Source: Candidatus Omnitrophota bacterium (GTDB lineage: Bacteria; Omnitrophota; Gorgyraeia; Zapsychrales; Zapsychraceae). Taken from it: a DNA stretch of 64,000 nt. Below the pieces are notes generated by a model that ran no database searches, had not been told where the DNA came from, and saw nothing but the letters and a program-made list of their open reading frames with translations. The position numbers and the translations under genes are program-made. Location of the stretch: positions 248,001 to 312,000 of the forward strand of contig JACKFL010000005.1 of NCBI GenBank assembly GCA_020632495.1, in the 5' to 3' direction. Shown piece after piece: positions 51,182 to 60,053 of this stretch. The first letter of the stretch is position 1; each line of letters opens with the position of its first letter.

Positions 51182-51871
51182 CTAGCGGACTTTCATCATT
51201 TTGTGCATTTGCGGCAGCACCCGCACATTGTCCAGGCGCTGGTTGGCCGTTAAGTAAAACTGGCGGCAGGTCTCCATGACACCCTGCCCGAGCTCGAAGG
51301 TATTCGGCTGCAGAATAAATAGTATGCCCGGGTCGACCGCCGCTATCAGTTCGATGGTATGCCGGAGGTCCTCGGCGTCGGTATCGCGGGTGATCACCGT
51401 CTTGACAAAGACCTCGCGCCGGCACGCGACCTCGAGAAACTTCCGGTGTTCATCCCAGTACGGACGGCACCGTGTGGAGCTGGGCATTTTGATGTCCATG
51501 GCGATCACGTCCACGCCGTCGATCACCTTGGCCAGCCCGTCGGGCAGAATGCCATTGGTCTCCAGATGCACAGGCATCCCGGCGGCACGCAGATCCGGAA
51601 TCAGGGCCTGCAAGGCTTCCGCCTGTAATAGCGGTTCGCCTCCGGTCAGGGTGACCGAATGACTTCCCGGCCAGGCGGCCTTGATTTCCGCGGTCAATTC
51701 CTCCAGCGTGACTTCCCGAAAACGCCGCGTGGTGTCACCGATGGAATGCGGGGTATCGCACCAATGACAGTGCATGTTGCATTCAAAAAACCGCACAAAG
51801 ACCTGGTTGACGCCGGCATACTTGCCCTCGCCCTGAATCGACTGAAATATCTCGATAATATTGGCCGTCAT
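51182..51871 (-). CDS. queE: 7-carboxy-7-deazaguanine synthase QueE (radical SAM), 229 aa
   Basis: The N terminus IIEIFQSIQGEGKYAGVNQVFVRF leads into the radical SAM cluster motif C-x3-C-x2-C (CNMHCHWC). VTLTGGEPLLQ, LETNG and DIKMPSS follow, as in QueE. The enzyme rearranges 6-carboxytetrahydropterin to 7-carboxy-7-deazaguanine. I chose ATG 51871, preceded by TGGAGG, which overlaps the queC stop by 4 bases and indicates coupled translation. Confidence 0.95.
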   Translation of the reverse strand: MTANIIEIFQSIQGEGKYAGVNQVFVRFFECNMHCHWCDTPHSIGDTTRRFREVTLEELTAEIKAAWPGSHSVTLTGGEPLLQAEALQALIPDLRAAGMPVHLETNGILPDGLAKVIDGVDVIAMDIKMPSSTRCRPYWDEHRKFLEVACRREVFVKTVITRDTDAEDLRHTIELIAAVDPGILFILQPNTFELGQGVMETCRQFYLTANQRLDNVRVLPQMHKMMKVR

Positions 51872-52536
51872 GACGCCTCCAGGGTAGGGTCGGCGTAACC
51901 GGCCGCGGCAAATCCCTTGGCGCGCAGCACACAGCTGTCGCATGTCCCGCACGACCGTTTCAGGCCGCGGTAACAGGACCAGGTGTGCTGGTAGGGAACC
52001 CCGAGTTCCATACCGGCACGGATAATATCCGCCTTGGTCATTTTGATCAGCGGCGCGTGGATCTTGATGGACCGGCCCTGCACGCCGGCCTTCATGCCTT
52101 TGCGCGCCGCGGATTCATACGCGCGCATAAAATCCGGCCGGCAGTCCGGATAGCCGGAATAGTCGATGGCATTCGCGCCGATATACACGGCTTCGGCCTT
52201 GACCGCCTCGGCATAGGACATCGCGAAGCTCAGAAAGATGATGTTGCGCGCCGGCACGTAAGTTGACGGGATTTCCGTCGGCTTGATGGTCTTGCGGACC
52301 GGCAGTTTTTTGCGTTTGTCCAACAGCGACGAGCCCTGCCACGGCAAGCGGAAGGTCACGACTTCGTAAGCGCACTTGGCTTCCCGCGCGATGCGGCGTG
52401 CGTGGTCGATTTCCTTGTTATGGCGCTGCCCGTAATCAAAGATCAAACCGTGCGGCCTGAAGCCGTCGGCCTTGGCCATGTAAAGGATGGTGGCCGAGTC
52501 GAGGCCGCCGGATAAGAGGACAATTGCTTTCTTCAT
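51868..52536 (-). CDS. queC: 7-cyano-7-deazaguanine synthase QueC, 222 aa
   Basis: The start MKKAIVLLSGGLDSATILYMA contains the PP-loop SGGLDS for ATP. VPARNIIFLSFAMSYAEA and the zinc ligands near the end (SCYRGLKRSCGTCDSC) are QueC hallmarks. It converts 7-carboxy-7-deazaguanine, ammonia and ATP to preQ0. It overlaps queE by 4 bases and is 128 bases downstream of queD. Confidence 0.96.
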   Translation of the reverse strand: MKKAIVLLSGGLDSATILYMAKADGFRPHGLIFDYGQRHNKEIDHARRIAREAKCAYEVVTFRLPWQGSSLLDKRKKLPVRKTIKPTEIPSTYVPARNIIFLSFAMSYAEAVKAEAVYIGANAIDYSGYPDCRPDFMRAYESAARKGMKAGVQGRSIKIHAPLIKMTKADIIRAGMELGVPYQHTWSCYRGLKRSCGTCDSCVLRAKGFAAAGYADPTLEAS

Positions 52537-52664
52537 GAGACAAAAATATTGGCGGGCAACAGGTACGACTTAAGAAGCAGGTACGGTCCGCCCGTCGCTA
52601 GATCACTTCGTTCGTTTCATCCAATTAATATAAACTCGATCACTTCCTGCTTCCCAGACAGGCA

Positions 52665-53027
52665 TCAACCGTAATAGATCGCGCTGGCCATATCCGATTC
52701 CCAAATCTGGACGCGCTTCAAAGCCAAGGGGGCGACGAGCGGCGCGAAGCCCTCGTAAATATACTTCGCGATGTTCTCCGCCGTCGGATTGACGGCCTGA
52801 AAATACGCGAGGTCATTCAGACATTTGTGATCGAGTTCCGCGAGGTAATCCTTGAACTTGCGCTTAAGGATCGCGAAGTCCTCGACCATGCCCAGCTCAT
52901 TCAGCTCATTCGCCGCCAGAAACACCTCCACCTTCCAGGTATGGCCGTGCATATCCTTGCACTTGCCCGGATAACCGCGTAAAAAATGTGCCGAAGCGAT
53001 GTCGCCTTTGATCGATAGCTCAAACAT
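52665..53027 (-). CDS. queD: 6-carboxy-5,6,7,8-tetrahydropterin synthase QueD, 120 aa
   Basis: This is a PTPS/T-fold protein with the zinc-binding and catalytic segment SAHFLRGYPGKCKDMHGHTW near the start, then GMVEDFAILKRKFKDYLAELDHKCLND and PTAENIAKYIYE. The catalytic Cys and the three His ligands are present. It makes 6-carboxytetrahydropterin from dihydroneopterin triphosphate for QueE. Its start overlaps the murI stop by 8 bases. Confidence 0.95.
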   Translation of the reverse strand: MFELSIKGDIASAHFLRGYPGKCKDMHGHTWKVEVFLAANELNELGMVEDFAILKRKFKDYLAELDHKCLNDLAYFQAVNPTAENIAKYIYEGFAPLVAPLALKRVQIWESDMASAIYYG

Positions 53028-53829
53028 GTCCCGTTCCTTGTGTGATTTTGGCGGCCTTCAATTCCCGGCCGAGAAAATTCTTGGCGATGCGTCCGAATTC
53101 CTGCGGTTTGTCACTGACATAAAACCGCGGGACCGCGCGGCCCCGCACGCGCAACATATCCGAACGCCTCAACAGCTCTCGGACCCGCACCGCGATCTCG
53201 GTCGCCGAATCGACCAGGGTGACCTGCGGTCCCATGGTCCGCTGAATCACCTCCCGCAGCAGCGGATAGTGCGTGCAGCCCAGGATCACCGTGTCGACGC
53301 CGGCCTTCTTTAGAGGCGCCAGATATTCCCGCGCGATCTGCCGGGTCGCGACCGTATCCAGCCATCCCTCCTCCACCAGCGGTACGAACAAGGCGCAGGG
53401 CTGGCTGATCACTTGAGCGTCGGGATTATATTTAAGGATATTTCGCGTGTATTGTCCACTGTTTATCGTGGCCGCGGTCGCGATGACGCCGATGCGGTTG
53501 TTCCTGGTCACGGCGGCCGCTTTCCGCGCCCCCGGCTCGATCACACCCAGCACCGGAACCGGATAGTGCTTTTTCAATACGGGAATCGCGTAGCTCGAAG
53601 AAGAATTGCAGGCCACCACCACCATCTTGACGTCACGGCTGAGCAGCAATTCCGTATTTTCGCGTGAAAACCGGACGATCGCCGAGCGCGATTTGGTCCC
53701 GTACGGGACGCGGGCCGTGTCACCGAAGTATACGATCCGTTCCTTGGGCAGCAACCGCAACATCTCCTTGACCACGGTCAAACCGCCCAAACCCGAATCG
53801 AAGACCCCCACCGCCGAATTCCTGTCCAT
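53020..53829 (-). CDS. murI: Glutamate racemase MurI, 269 aa
   Basis: The sequence has VGVFDSGLGGLTVVKEM, YFGDTARVPYGTKS, VVACNSSSSYAIP with the first catalytic Cys, and ILGCTHYPLL with the second. MurI interconverts L- and D-glutamate, supplying D-glutamate for peptidoglycan. It follows the amidase gene by 6 bases, which suggests a small cell-wall operon running into the queuosine genes. Confidence 0.96.
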   Translation of the reverse strand: MDRNSAVGVFDSGLGGLTVVKEMLRLLPKERIVYFGDTARVPYGTKSRSAIVRFSRENTELLLSRDVKMVVVACNSSSSYAIPVLKKHYPVPVLGVIEPGARKAAAVTRNNRIGVIATAATINSGQYTRNILKYNPDAQVISQPCALFVPLVEEGWLDTVATRQIAREYLAPLKKAGVDTVILGCTHYPLLREVIQRTMGPQVTLVDSATEIAVRVRELLRRSDMLRVRGRAVPRFYVSDKPQEFGRIAKNFLGRELKAAKITQGTGHV

Positions 53830-53835
53830 GCCCGC

Positions 53836-54933
53836 TTACTTTCCCTTGGAATAATCGATCAACGTATTGGCTATACTGCGGGCGATCTTTTCCCGGTAGC
53901 GGCTCGATTGCAACAAACGTTCTTCCTTCGGGTTCGTGACAAATCCGACTTCCACGAGAACCGCCGGAATCAACGTATTACGCAGCACGTAGAACCCGGC
54001 TGTTTTGGTCCCGCGCATACGGATCTTCAGGGAACGGGCCATGTCTTCGCCGATGCGCTGGGCCAGCTGAAAGGACTCTCCCTGCTTATGCGCGAACATC
54101 ATTTCATCGACCAGCGCGTCGAGATTGGGATCGGTGCGGCTGGCGGCGAGATGGTCCATCATAATCTTGCGGTTCTTGGTGCGCTTGATATCGTTCATCT
54201 CGGTCGGTGTCAGATGCCGCAGGGAAAACACCTCTACCCCGGACACGCCGCGTTGTTTAGACGCGTTGGCGTGAATACTCACGAAGGCGTCGGCCTTGGT
54301 CTTGCTGGCAATGGCTGAACGGTCCTGCAGACTGATAAAGGTATCGTCATTACGGGTCATGTGGACCTTGATCCCGTTATCCTCCAGCATCCGCGCCAAC
54401 CGGTTGGTAATATCGAGCACGATATCTTTTTCCTGGGATTTGGCATACCCGATCGCGCCGGGATCTTTGCCGCCGTGCCCCGCGTCGAGAATCACCTCGC
54501 GCAGCTTGCGGACGCGGAAGTTTCCGGTGATCACCGGCTCAACCGGCTTGGGTTTGGGAACCAGCACGGTTTGCACCTTTTCCACCAGTGTCGGCGCGTC
54601 TTTTTTAAGCTCGCCGATGACCTTCCGCCGGAACTCGTCCGTGGTGATGATGCGTCCGTGTTTCAGCCGCAAGGGTTCATCCAGCTGGATCTGTTCTTCG
54701 CCGATAAGGACCAGATTACTGTCGATCAAGGTCGTCGCTTCTTTTGTATCAGTCCTCAGACTGACCACCTGGGAAATCTGGTCCCAGTCGCAAATCACGT
54801 CTTCGGCTTTACATACGTCGGTGAGATACGTCGCGCGGAAATCATCCGAATAAACCTGGTCCCGCGGAACGGTCTGACAGCCCGCGAGTGTGAACAGCAG
54901 CGCGCCGAGCGCCACGGGAAGAATATGTTTCAT
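53836..54933 (-). CDS. Lipoprotein N-acetylmuramoyl-L-alanine amidase (Amidase_3), 365 aa
   Basis: The N terminus is a lipoprotein signal ending at LAGC (residues 16-19). A copper-amine-oxidase-like or AMIN-like region follows (QISQVVSLRTDTKEATTLIDSNLVLIGEEQIQL). The catalytic Amidase_3 domain starts near 145: VILDAGHGGKDPGAIG with the first His, EKDIVLDITNRLARMLE, FVSIHANAS with the second His, and VLVEVGFVTNPKEE with the catalytic Glu. It cleaves the bond between MurNAc and the stem peptide. The lipid anchor places it in the periplasm, on a membrane. Confidence 0.92.
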   Translation of the reverse strand: MKHILPVALGALLFTLAGCQTVPRDQVYSDDFRATYLTDVCKAEDVICDWDQISQVVSLRTDTKEATTLIDSNLVLIGEEQIQLDEPLRLKHGRIITTDEFRRKVIGELKKDAPTLVEKVQTVLVPKPKPVEPVITGNFRVRKLREVILDAGHGGKDPGAIGYAKSQEKDIVLDITNRLARMLEDNGIKVHMTRNDDTFISLQDRSAIASKTKADAFVSIHANASKQRGVSGVEVFSLRHLTPTEMNDIKRTKNRKIMMDHLAASRTDPNLDALVDEMMFAHKQGESFQLAQRIGEDMARSLKIRMRGTKTAGFYVLRNTLIPAVLVEVGFVTNPKEERLLQSSRYREKIARSIANTLIDYSKGK

Positions 54934-54951
54934 AGATTTTTTTGAATCCGG

Positions 54952-56400
54952 TTACGGGTTGACCTTGGTTTTGGTGGTTATAAAAACGATCAGTTCGGTC
55001 TTGCGTTCGTCACGATTGGAGTTGCGAAAGGCAAATCCGAGAAACGGAATTTCTTCGAACGGAACATCACGGATCAAGGGAATATCGCTGATTAACGGAA
55101 TCCGCCGTTCGGTCTCGACGGTGACTCTCTTGAAGATCCCGCCGATGACGATGGTCGAGCCGTCGTCCACCTGCATCTCGATGGCCTTTTCGGCCAGGGA
55201 AAAAACTTCGGGCTTGATGTGCACGGTCACCTTTCCGTCCTCGTAACGCAGCGGTTTCACATAAAAACGCATATCTTCTTCCAGGTCCTTGGTCTCCTGG
55301 TTCGATTTGTCATCCGAGAAATTGACGGCGTCCAGACCATTAACCGGCACAACCGCGGTTTCCTCTTTGGATTTGACCTCCCGTTGATCGTCGATCTCCG
55401 AGATATAACCGACGGTTTCCAGGGCATCCAGCAGAACGGTGTAGTCTTCGCCGCTGACCGTGCCCAGGCTGATCGCCCCGTTGCGCCCTTCAATGGCGTT
55501 CTTCATCCCGAGAAAGGCCAGGCTCTTGAAATCCGACACGATGGCTTCCCAGTCGACCCCTTTGGTGTGTTCGTCGTTGAGAATGATCTGGATGATGCGC
55601 ACTTCGAGTACGATCTTGCGCTCCGGTTGGTCCAGCTTCTCGATTTTCTTGCGAAACTCCTGCAGATTGGTGCGGGTATCAATGATCGTCAGGGACTTCG
55701 CTTCGGCGTTGACTTCGATTGACCCCTTGTTTTCACTGAGGAACGGCCGCAGCGTCGCGGCAATATCTTCGGCGTCGCGGTGCTTGATCTCCACGATCAT
55801 CCGGTCGATGGGGACGTCCACCTTCTTCACGTAGGTGTCCATCGCGGCCAGCCGTGCCGGCGTGTCGATCAGGACGAAGGTCTGGGTCTGGCTGTTATAG
55901 ATGATGCGGCCGGCCTCGCTCTTCATTTCGTTGAGCACCGGCAAAATGTCTTCGGCGTTAGCGTGCAGCAGCGGAATCATCTTGGTGCGGATCTTCTCCT
56001 CATAAGGATAGCCGTAGCGTTCCTTGAAGCTTTCCTTGGTCATGACCCGGATGATCCCGTTATCCTCGTTGTAGGCCAGATCGTTGGCATCCAGAATGAT
56101 GCGCAGGGCGTCCTTGGCGTACACCTCCTGGAGGAATATAGTGACCTTACCGGTCACGTAGGGTCCCGTCACGATGCTGAGTTTGCCTTTCTCGGAAAGA
56201 TCATGCAGGACGTCCACAATATCCTCGCCCTTGGCCTCCAGGATGTCGATCTTGAGTCCGTGGATGGCCTCGAGCTCGGCCTGAAGGGAGCGAGCGGCCT
56301 CCTCCGTAGTCCGGACGGACTCTTCCTGGGCGGCGGCCGGTGAGAGCGTCAGCAGGACGCCCAGGCAGAGGGTAATGATGTTAGCGGGTATCTTCGGCAT
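54952..56400 (-). CDS. Secretin-family outer-membrane protein (PilQ/GspD type), 482 aa
   Basis: A signal peptide (TLCLGVLLTLSPAAAQ) is followed by an N0/STN-like region (VDVLHDLSEKGKLSIVTGPYVTGKVTIFLQEV), an N1-type repeat (MIPLLHANAEDILPVLNEM, then VKKVDVPIDRMIVEIKH) and a secretin core beginning ERKIVLEVRIIQI. It ends with IPLISDIPLIRDVPFEEIPFLGFAF and ELIVFITTK, a hallmark of the family. The protein is short compared with PilQ and GspD. Secretins form large outer-membrane channels for pili or protein export. A pilin-like gene occurs at 62668-63117, but no ATPase or platform gene is in the window. Confidence 0.88.
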   Translation of the reverse strand: MPKIPANIITLCLGVLLTLSPAAAQEESVRTTEEAARSLQAELEAIHGLKIDILEAKGEDIVDVLHDLSEKGKLSIVTGPYVTGKVTIFLQEVYAKDALRIILDANDLAYNEDNGIIRVMTKESFKERYGYPYEEKIRTKMIPLLHANAEDILPVLNEMKSEAGRIIYNSQTQTFVLIDTPARLAAMDTYVKKVDVPIDRMIVEIKHRDAEDIAATLRPFLSENKGSIEVNAEAKSLTIIDTRTNLQEFRKKIEKLDQPERKIVLEVRIIQIILNDEHTKGVDWEAIVSDFKSLAFLGMKNAIEGRNGAISLGTVSGEDYTVLLDALETVGYISEIDDQREVKSKEETAVVPVNGLDAVNFSDDKSNQETKDLEEDMRFYVKPLRYEDGKVTVHIKPEVFSLAEKAIEMQVDDGSTIVIGGIFKRVTVETERRIPLISDIPLIRDVPFEEIPFLGFAFRNSNRDERKTELIVFITTKTKVNP

Positions 56401-56620
56401 GGTCGAGCTGGGCCTGAATTTGTTTGAGGGTTAGCTTTTGACGCCGCATCCGGCGGATCTGTTTCAACCGCTCATGTGAGGAGTCGTCAAAATAACGGAC
56501 ATTGGTGACCTTGGTGCGGCCGATTTCCTTAATAAGCCCCATCCGCAGATAGAACTTCAGGGTGTGGGTGGAGCATCCGCTGATGGCGGCCAAATCCTTG
56601 AGCAAATAGATGGAATGCAT
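56381..56620 (-). CDS. Small MerR-type DNA-binding protein, 79 aa
   Basis: The product consists of little more than a MerR-family winged helix: YLLKDLAAISGCSTHTLKFYLRMGLIKEIGRTKVTNVRYFDDSSHERLKQIRRMRR, followed by LTLKQIQAQLDHAED. No effector or long dimerisation domain is present. Members of this type bind inverted repeats in promoters, here target unknown. I chose ATG 56620; an in-frame start lies 13 codons upstream. Its end overlaps the secretin start by 20 bases, so the two are coupled. Confidence 0.78.
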   Translation of the reverse strand: MHSIYLLKDLAAISGCSTHTLKFYLRMGLIKEIGRTKVTNVRYFDDSSHERLKQIRRMRRQKLTLKQIQAQLDHAEDTR

Positions 56621-56881
56621 GATGTGATCCGTGCGGAGAAGCTCCTCCGTCCGCCGCAAACCGGCGGCCGGACATCCTCTAAACCGTTCAGAATACGGCG
56701 TTTAATACCTTTTTGCTATCCAGGTGGCGAGTAGCGTTCTATTCTCATACAATTCCCGATACCTGTCAAGGGATTTATCCCGTCGGAACAGGCGGATTTA
56801 GACATTTTTGTGGACGCTCCAATTTTTATCTGTTATAAATGAAATAGTCGCTCACGAACCCTCCAAGATGAGGTCACACCT

Positions 56882-57268
56882 ATGATCGTAGCCATCTGGT
56901 TAACCCTGAGAATCCTGTTCTTCCTGTTAGCCGCCCTCCTCTGCTACTATTACTTCCTCACCCTCAAAAAAGAAGGGACTTTCCGGATATTTGAAAACGG
57001 GCTGAAATCCGCCTTCAAAGACTGTGGATTCAACGTCCAGAACACCTCCGGATCCAAATATTCGATCGACCTCTACAAGTGGACGATCAACGAGCATGAG
57101 GAAATTTGCGAAGAATCGCTGGAACGGGCCTCCTGGCCGGCAATGGACATCGCCGACTGGATGAAGGAAGGTCTCCCCCGCTCCTCCGACGGAACCTCAC
57201 TGTGCGGCCGCGACTGCCAGTGCAAGCTCACCCGGGTGCGCATCAAGCGGACCCGTCAACCCAAATAA
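56882..57268 (+). CDS. Single-pass membrane protein with Cys-rich C terminus, 128 aa
   Basis: One of three protein genes on the plus strand. It has an N-terminal membrane helix (IVAIWLTLRILFFLLAALLCYYYFL), then a soluble part of about 95 residues with no known family, ending in SLCGRDCQCKLTR and a basic tail. Five Cys follow the membrane helix in the soluble part. A Shine-Dalgarno-like GAGG lies upstream. It precedes the response-regulator gene by 9 bases, so the two are probably co-transcribed, and the membrane protein may be functionally linked to that receiver. Confidence 0.65.
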   Translation: MIVAIWLTLRILFFLLAALLCYYYFLTLKKEGTFRIFENGLKSAFKDCGFNVQNTSGSKYSIDLYKWTINEHEEICEESLERASWPAMDIADWMKEGLPRSSDGTSLCGRDCQCKLTRVRIKRTRQPK

Positions 57269-57277
57269 CAGTCCGTC

Positions 57278-57682
57278 ATGTGGAAAATCCTGATAGCCGA
57301 AGACAATCCGGCCGATGCTCACCGGCTGATGCAGGGGCTTTCGCAGGTCGCCCACTGCGTGCTCGCCAAGGACGGCATCGAAACGCTCAGTATTTACCGG
57401 GAATCCGTGGAATCCGGGTCGGCCTTCGACTTTATCCTGCTGGACGTTAAACTTCCCAAAAAAGATGGTTTCGATGTCCTGAAGACGATCCGCAACGGCG
57501 AGGAGTCCGTTGACCTTCCCCGCTCCCGCGAAGCCAAGGTGATTATGACAACCACTTACCGCGACTCTCTGATGGAAAACTACAACATGGGGTGGGACGA
57601 TTTTATCACCAAACCCGTCGACGCCGATATCCTCACCAAACGCCTGCGCGAACTCGAGATCGAGTCCAAGAAATCTGACTAG
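57278..57682 (+). CDS. Single-domain response regulator (CheY-like receiver), 134 aa
   Basis: This is a stand-alone receiver: ILIAEDNPADAHRLM supplies the acidic pair, FILLDVKLPKKDGFDVL the phosphorylated Asp, VIMTTTY the switch Thr and DDFITKPVD the conserved Lys. There is no output domain, so it works through protein contact, in a phosphorelay or on a motor or pilus. No histidine kinase is in the window. Its last codon overlaps the stop of the convergent CPBP-TPR gene by 4 bases. Confidence 0.92.
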   Translation: MWKILIAEDNPADAHRLMQGLSQVAHCVLAKDGIETLSIYRESVESGSAFDFILLDVKLPKKDGFDVLKTIRNGEESVDLPRSREAKVIMTTTYRDSLMENYNMGWDDFITKPVDADILTKRLRELEIESKKSD

Positions 57683-59082
57683 GGAGTTCCCTCCTCCTCT
57701 TCCGCCAGGACCTCTTCCAATCTCTCAATGCGCTCCCGCTGGCGGTCGACCATATCGTCGCTATAGGACGTTTCCACAATATCCTGCCGGATCGCCATCG
57801 CCTGAGTGAGATCACCCTTCACTTCGAGCAGCTCGGCCTTGGTATCTTTGTAAGCGGAGTTGTCCGGCGACATCGCCAGGGCCTCATCGATCAAACGCAG
57901 GCCTGCGTCGACATTGATTTGCTCTTCCGCGTACAGCCAGGCCAAGTCATTGTAAGCATCGGCGTATTCCGGGTTAAAGGCGATGTTTTGTTTAAGCAGC
58001 CGCTCTTTCTCCTCGACGGACAAGTGACCGTATCCGACCGAGTACTGATGATAAAACGGATTCTGAGCCGTCAGCATCATCGCCGGGATTACCGTGACCC
58101 CGACATTGTAGACCAGATGCATGATCAAGCTCGCCCGCGTCGTGCCACTCCACTCGCGCAGCAGGGTCAATCCCAGACCTGTCCCGCCGACCGCGAAGAT
58201 CGCGGCCCAATCTCCCCAGTACTGCGGAACGTGCATCACGGCAAAGGTCAGGGTAATCAGTCCGACCGCCATTAACCGGCCGAGGCTTTTGCGGAAAATA
58301 TGAAAGAAATACCCGCGAAAAATGATCTCCTCGAAGACCGGTGCCACCAGCCAGGCCCAGCCGATGAAGATAAAGATCGTATCCGATGACTGCGCGGTCT
58401 GCAACGTTTCGCTCATCGGTGTCTGCGGCTGGCGTCCGGCATTGCGCATGACCGCCAGCGAGGCCGCCAGGGCAAACGTCATCCCCATGATAATCGGGAT
58501 AAACACACTGCGGGCCCACGTCAGGCCGCCGGCAAAACCGACATTATGCCAGAATCCGTGATGCGAGAACTTCCGCGCCGAGCGGTAAATGATATACAGC
58601 GCGAAAATGGTCGAGAAAAAGATGGAGATCATCAACTCGTCGATCTCCGGCAGATCGAGTCCGAGTAACCGGAAGACCTGGCCGAGGATCAGCTCGATGG
58701 CCATGGAGCCGTAGAACCCGATAATGCAGATCTGGAAGAATTCCAGGCCCAGGTAGATCCGGGTCGGACGGTCGTCACCGTCCAAGTACCCTTTCGGCCG
58801 CCGCGGATCGGCCCGGAGAAAGCGCCGGCGGCGCAACAGGTAAAATGGAAAGATACCGAGGTAAAACAACAGCACCAGGAACGGTTTGCTATTCGGCCAC
58901 CCGGACAGGTCCGACCGGCCCGGACCGACGGCCAAATTGAGCAGCGCGACGGCCGTCCACAGCCCGCTGAGCAGATACGGATAGGACAGGGTCAGTCTGG
59001 CCAGCCGCCGGTTCTGACGAAACATCAGCAGACCCTCGCACAGCATCAGGACAATCAGCGCAAACGGGGCGGCTATGCTCAC
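57679..59082 (-). CDS. CPBP intramembrane protease fused to a C-terminal TPR region, 467 aa
   Basis: About eight membrane helices contain the CPBP (Abi, type II CAAX protease-like) motifs: FEEIIFRGYFF with the EExxxR site, FAVMHVPQY and LIMHLVYNVG with the two His. The last 130 residues are soluble and helical, with TPR-like units (AFNPEYADAYNDLAWLYAEEQINVDAGLRLIDEALAMSPDN), then an acidic end. CPBP enzymes are glutamate-type intramembrane proteases. The TPR part may present protein substrates. The gene overlaps the downstream end of the RNA methyltransferase gene by 4 bases. Confidence 0.85.
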   Translation of the reverse strand: MSIAAPFALIVLMLCEGLLMFRQNRRLARLTLSYPYLLSGLWTAVALLNLAVGPGRSDLSGWPNSKPFLVLLFYLGIFPFYLLRRRRFLRADPRRPKGYLDGDDRPTRIYLGLEFFQICIIGFYGSMAIELILGQVFRLLGLDLPEIDELMISIFFSTIFALYIIYRSARKFSHHGFWHNVGFAGGLTWARSVFIPIIMGMTFALAASLAVMRNAGRQPQTPMSETLQTAQSSDTIFIFIGWAWLVAPVFEEIIFRGYFFHIFRKSLGRLMAVGLITLTFAVMHVPQYWGDWAAIFAVGGTGLGLTLLREWSGTTRASLIMHLVYNVGVTVIPAMMLTAQNPFYHQYSVGYGHLSVEEKERLLKQNIAFNPEYADAYNDLAWLYAEEQINVDAGLRLIDEALAMSPDNSAYKDTKAELLEVKGDLTQAMAIRQDIVETSYSDDMVDRQRERIERLEEVLAEEEEGTP

Positions 59083-60053
59083 GTGTCCCCCTCTTTACGA
59101 AACCGCGCGATGAAAAAGCCGTCCATCCGCTCCGTCGGCAGGACCCGCAGACACTTCCCGATCGACGGATGAAACTGATGTTTGCGCCAGGACTTGAGTG
59201 CCGGATAATTTTCCACGCGTGCTCCCCACTCGCCGGATACGTCTTCCAGGAGAAATGCGCCGCCGGTTTTGCGCAGGAACCAGTCGACCACCTCTTCGTT
59301 TTCCTCGGGGGCGAAGGTGCAGGTGGCGTAGACCAGCGTCCCGCCGGACTTGACCAGGCGGCCGGCGCTCAAGAGGATTCCCCGCTGCTTGCGGCGCATC
59401 TCGCGGATCTTGCGCGGGCTCCAGAAGTTGATCGAACGCGGGTTGCCGGTTTGAAATCGCCCTTCGGAACTGCACGGCGCGTCGACAAGGGCCCGGTCCA
59501 CCGGACCGTGTTCGCGCCGGTAGCGGCGGATATCGGACAACACAGTTTCCGTATTGGTCACCCGCTGTAGCTCGAGCACGGCCCGCAGCTTGTATAATCG
59601 AGTACGGACGCGCTCAACCGCGGTAATCTTCCCTTCGTTTTCCATCAAGGCCGCGCACAACGACGTCTTGCTGCCCGGGGCCGCGCAGGCGTCCAGTACG
59701 GACTCGCCGGGACGCGGACCGAGTGCCAGGGCCGCGAGCATGCTCGACAGGGCCTGCCGGTAAATCAACCCTTCCTCTACAAGTGGTTCCAGCGCGGGCG
59801 CCTGTTCCGGATCGGAAAGGACCATCGCCTCGGGAAACCACGGGACCTCCTCAATGCCAATGCCGCTCGCGCGCAGCCGGGCGCGGGCCACCGGGCCGTC
59901 GGCCAGCGTGTTGATGCGGAAGCTGACCGGTTTGGCCGTCCCAAACGAACGGACCACGCCGTCATACTGCGCCGCCGGGACAATCGTTTGCAGACGTTCC
60001 AGGAATTCCGCGGGAAGATCCTCTTTGGCTGTCGGGTCGGATTTGGTCATCAT
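59079..60053 (-). CDS. RsmB/RsmF-type RNA (cytosine-C5) methyltransferase, 324 aa
   Basis: The S-adenosylmethionine fold has VLDACAAPGSKTSLCAALM, VDAPCSSEGRFQTGN with one catalytic Cys, and LVYATCTFAPEENEEVV with the second. These are hallmarks of the NOL1/NOP2/Sun family. Family members methylate cytosine C5 in 16S rRNA (RsmB, RsmF) or tRNA. There is no N-terminal NusB-like domain, so it is closer to RsmF in layout, but it also lacks a long C-terminal PUA-like extension. It overlaps its neighbours by 4 bases on both sides, a tight three-gene operon. Confidence 0.92.
   Translation of the reverse strand: MMTKSDPTAKEDLPAEFLERLQTIVPAAQYDGVVRSFGTAKPVSFRINTLADGPVARARLRASGIGIEEVPWFPEAMVLSDPEQAPALEPLVEEGLIYRQALSSMLAALALGPRPGESVLDACAAPGSKTSLCAALMENEGKITAVERVRTRLYKLRAVLELQRVTNTETVLSDIRRYRREHGPVDRALVDAPCSSEGRFQTGNPRSINFWSPRKIREMRRKQRGILLSAGRLVKSGGTLVYATCTFAPEENEEVVDWFLRKTGGAFLLEDVSGEWGARVENYPALKSWRKHQFHPSIGKCLRVLPTERMDGFFIARFRKEGDT

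Noticed and set aside
52537..52664. preQ1 riboswitch between queD and queC
   Set aside because: The 128-base gap lacks a recognisable preQ1 pseudoknot pattern, and the position inside the operon makes it unlikely.
57278..57682. The response regulator as the ANTAR antiterminator for the nitrate leaders
   Set aside because: It ends with the receiver domain; no C-terminal ANTAR helices are present, and it is 8 kb away from the leaders.
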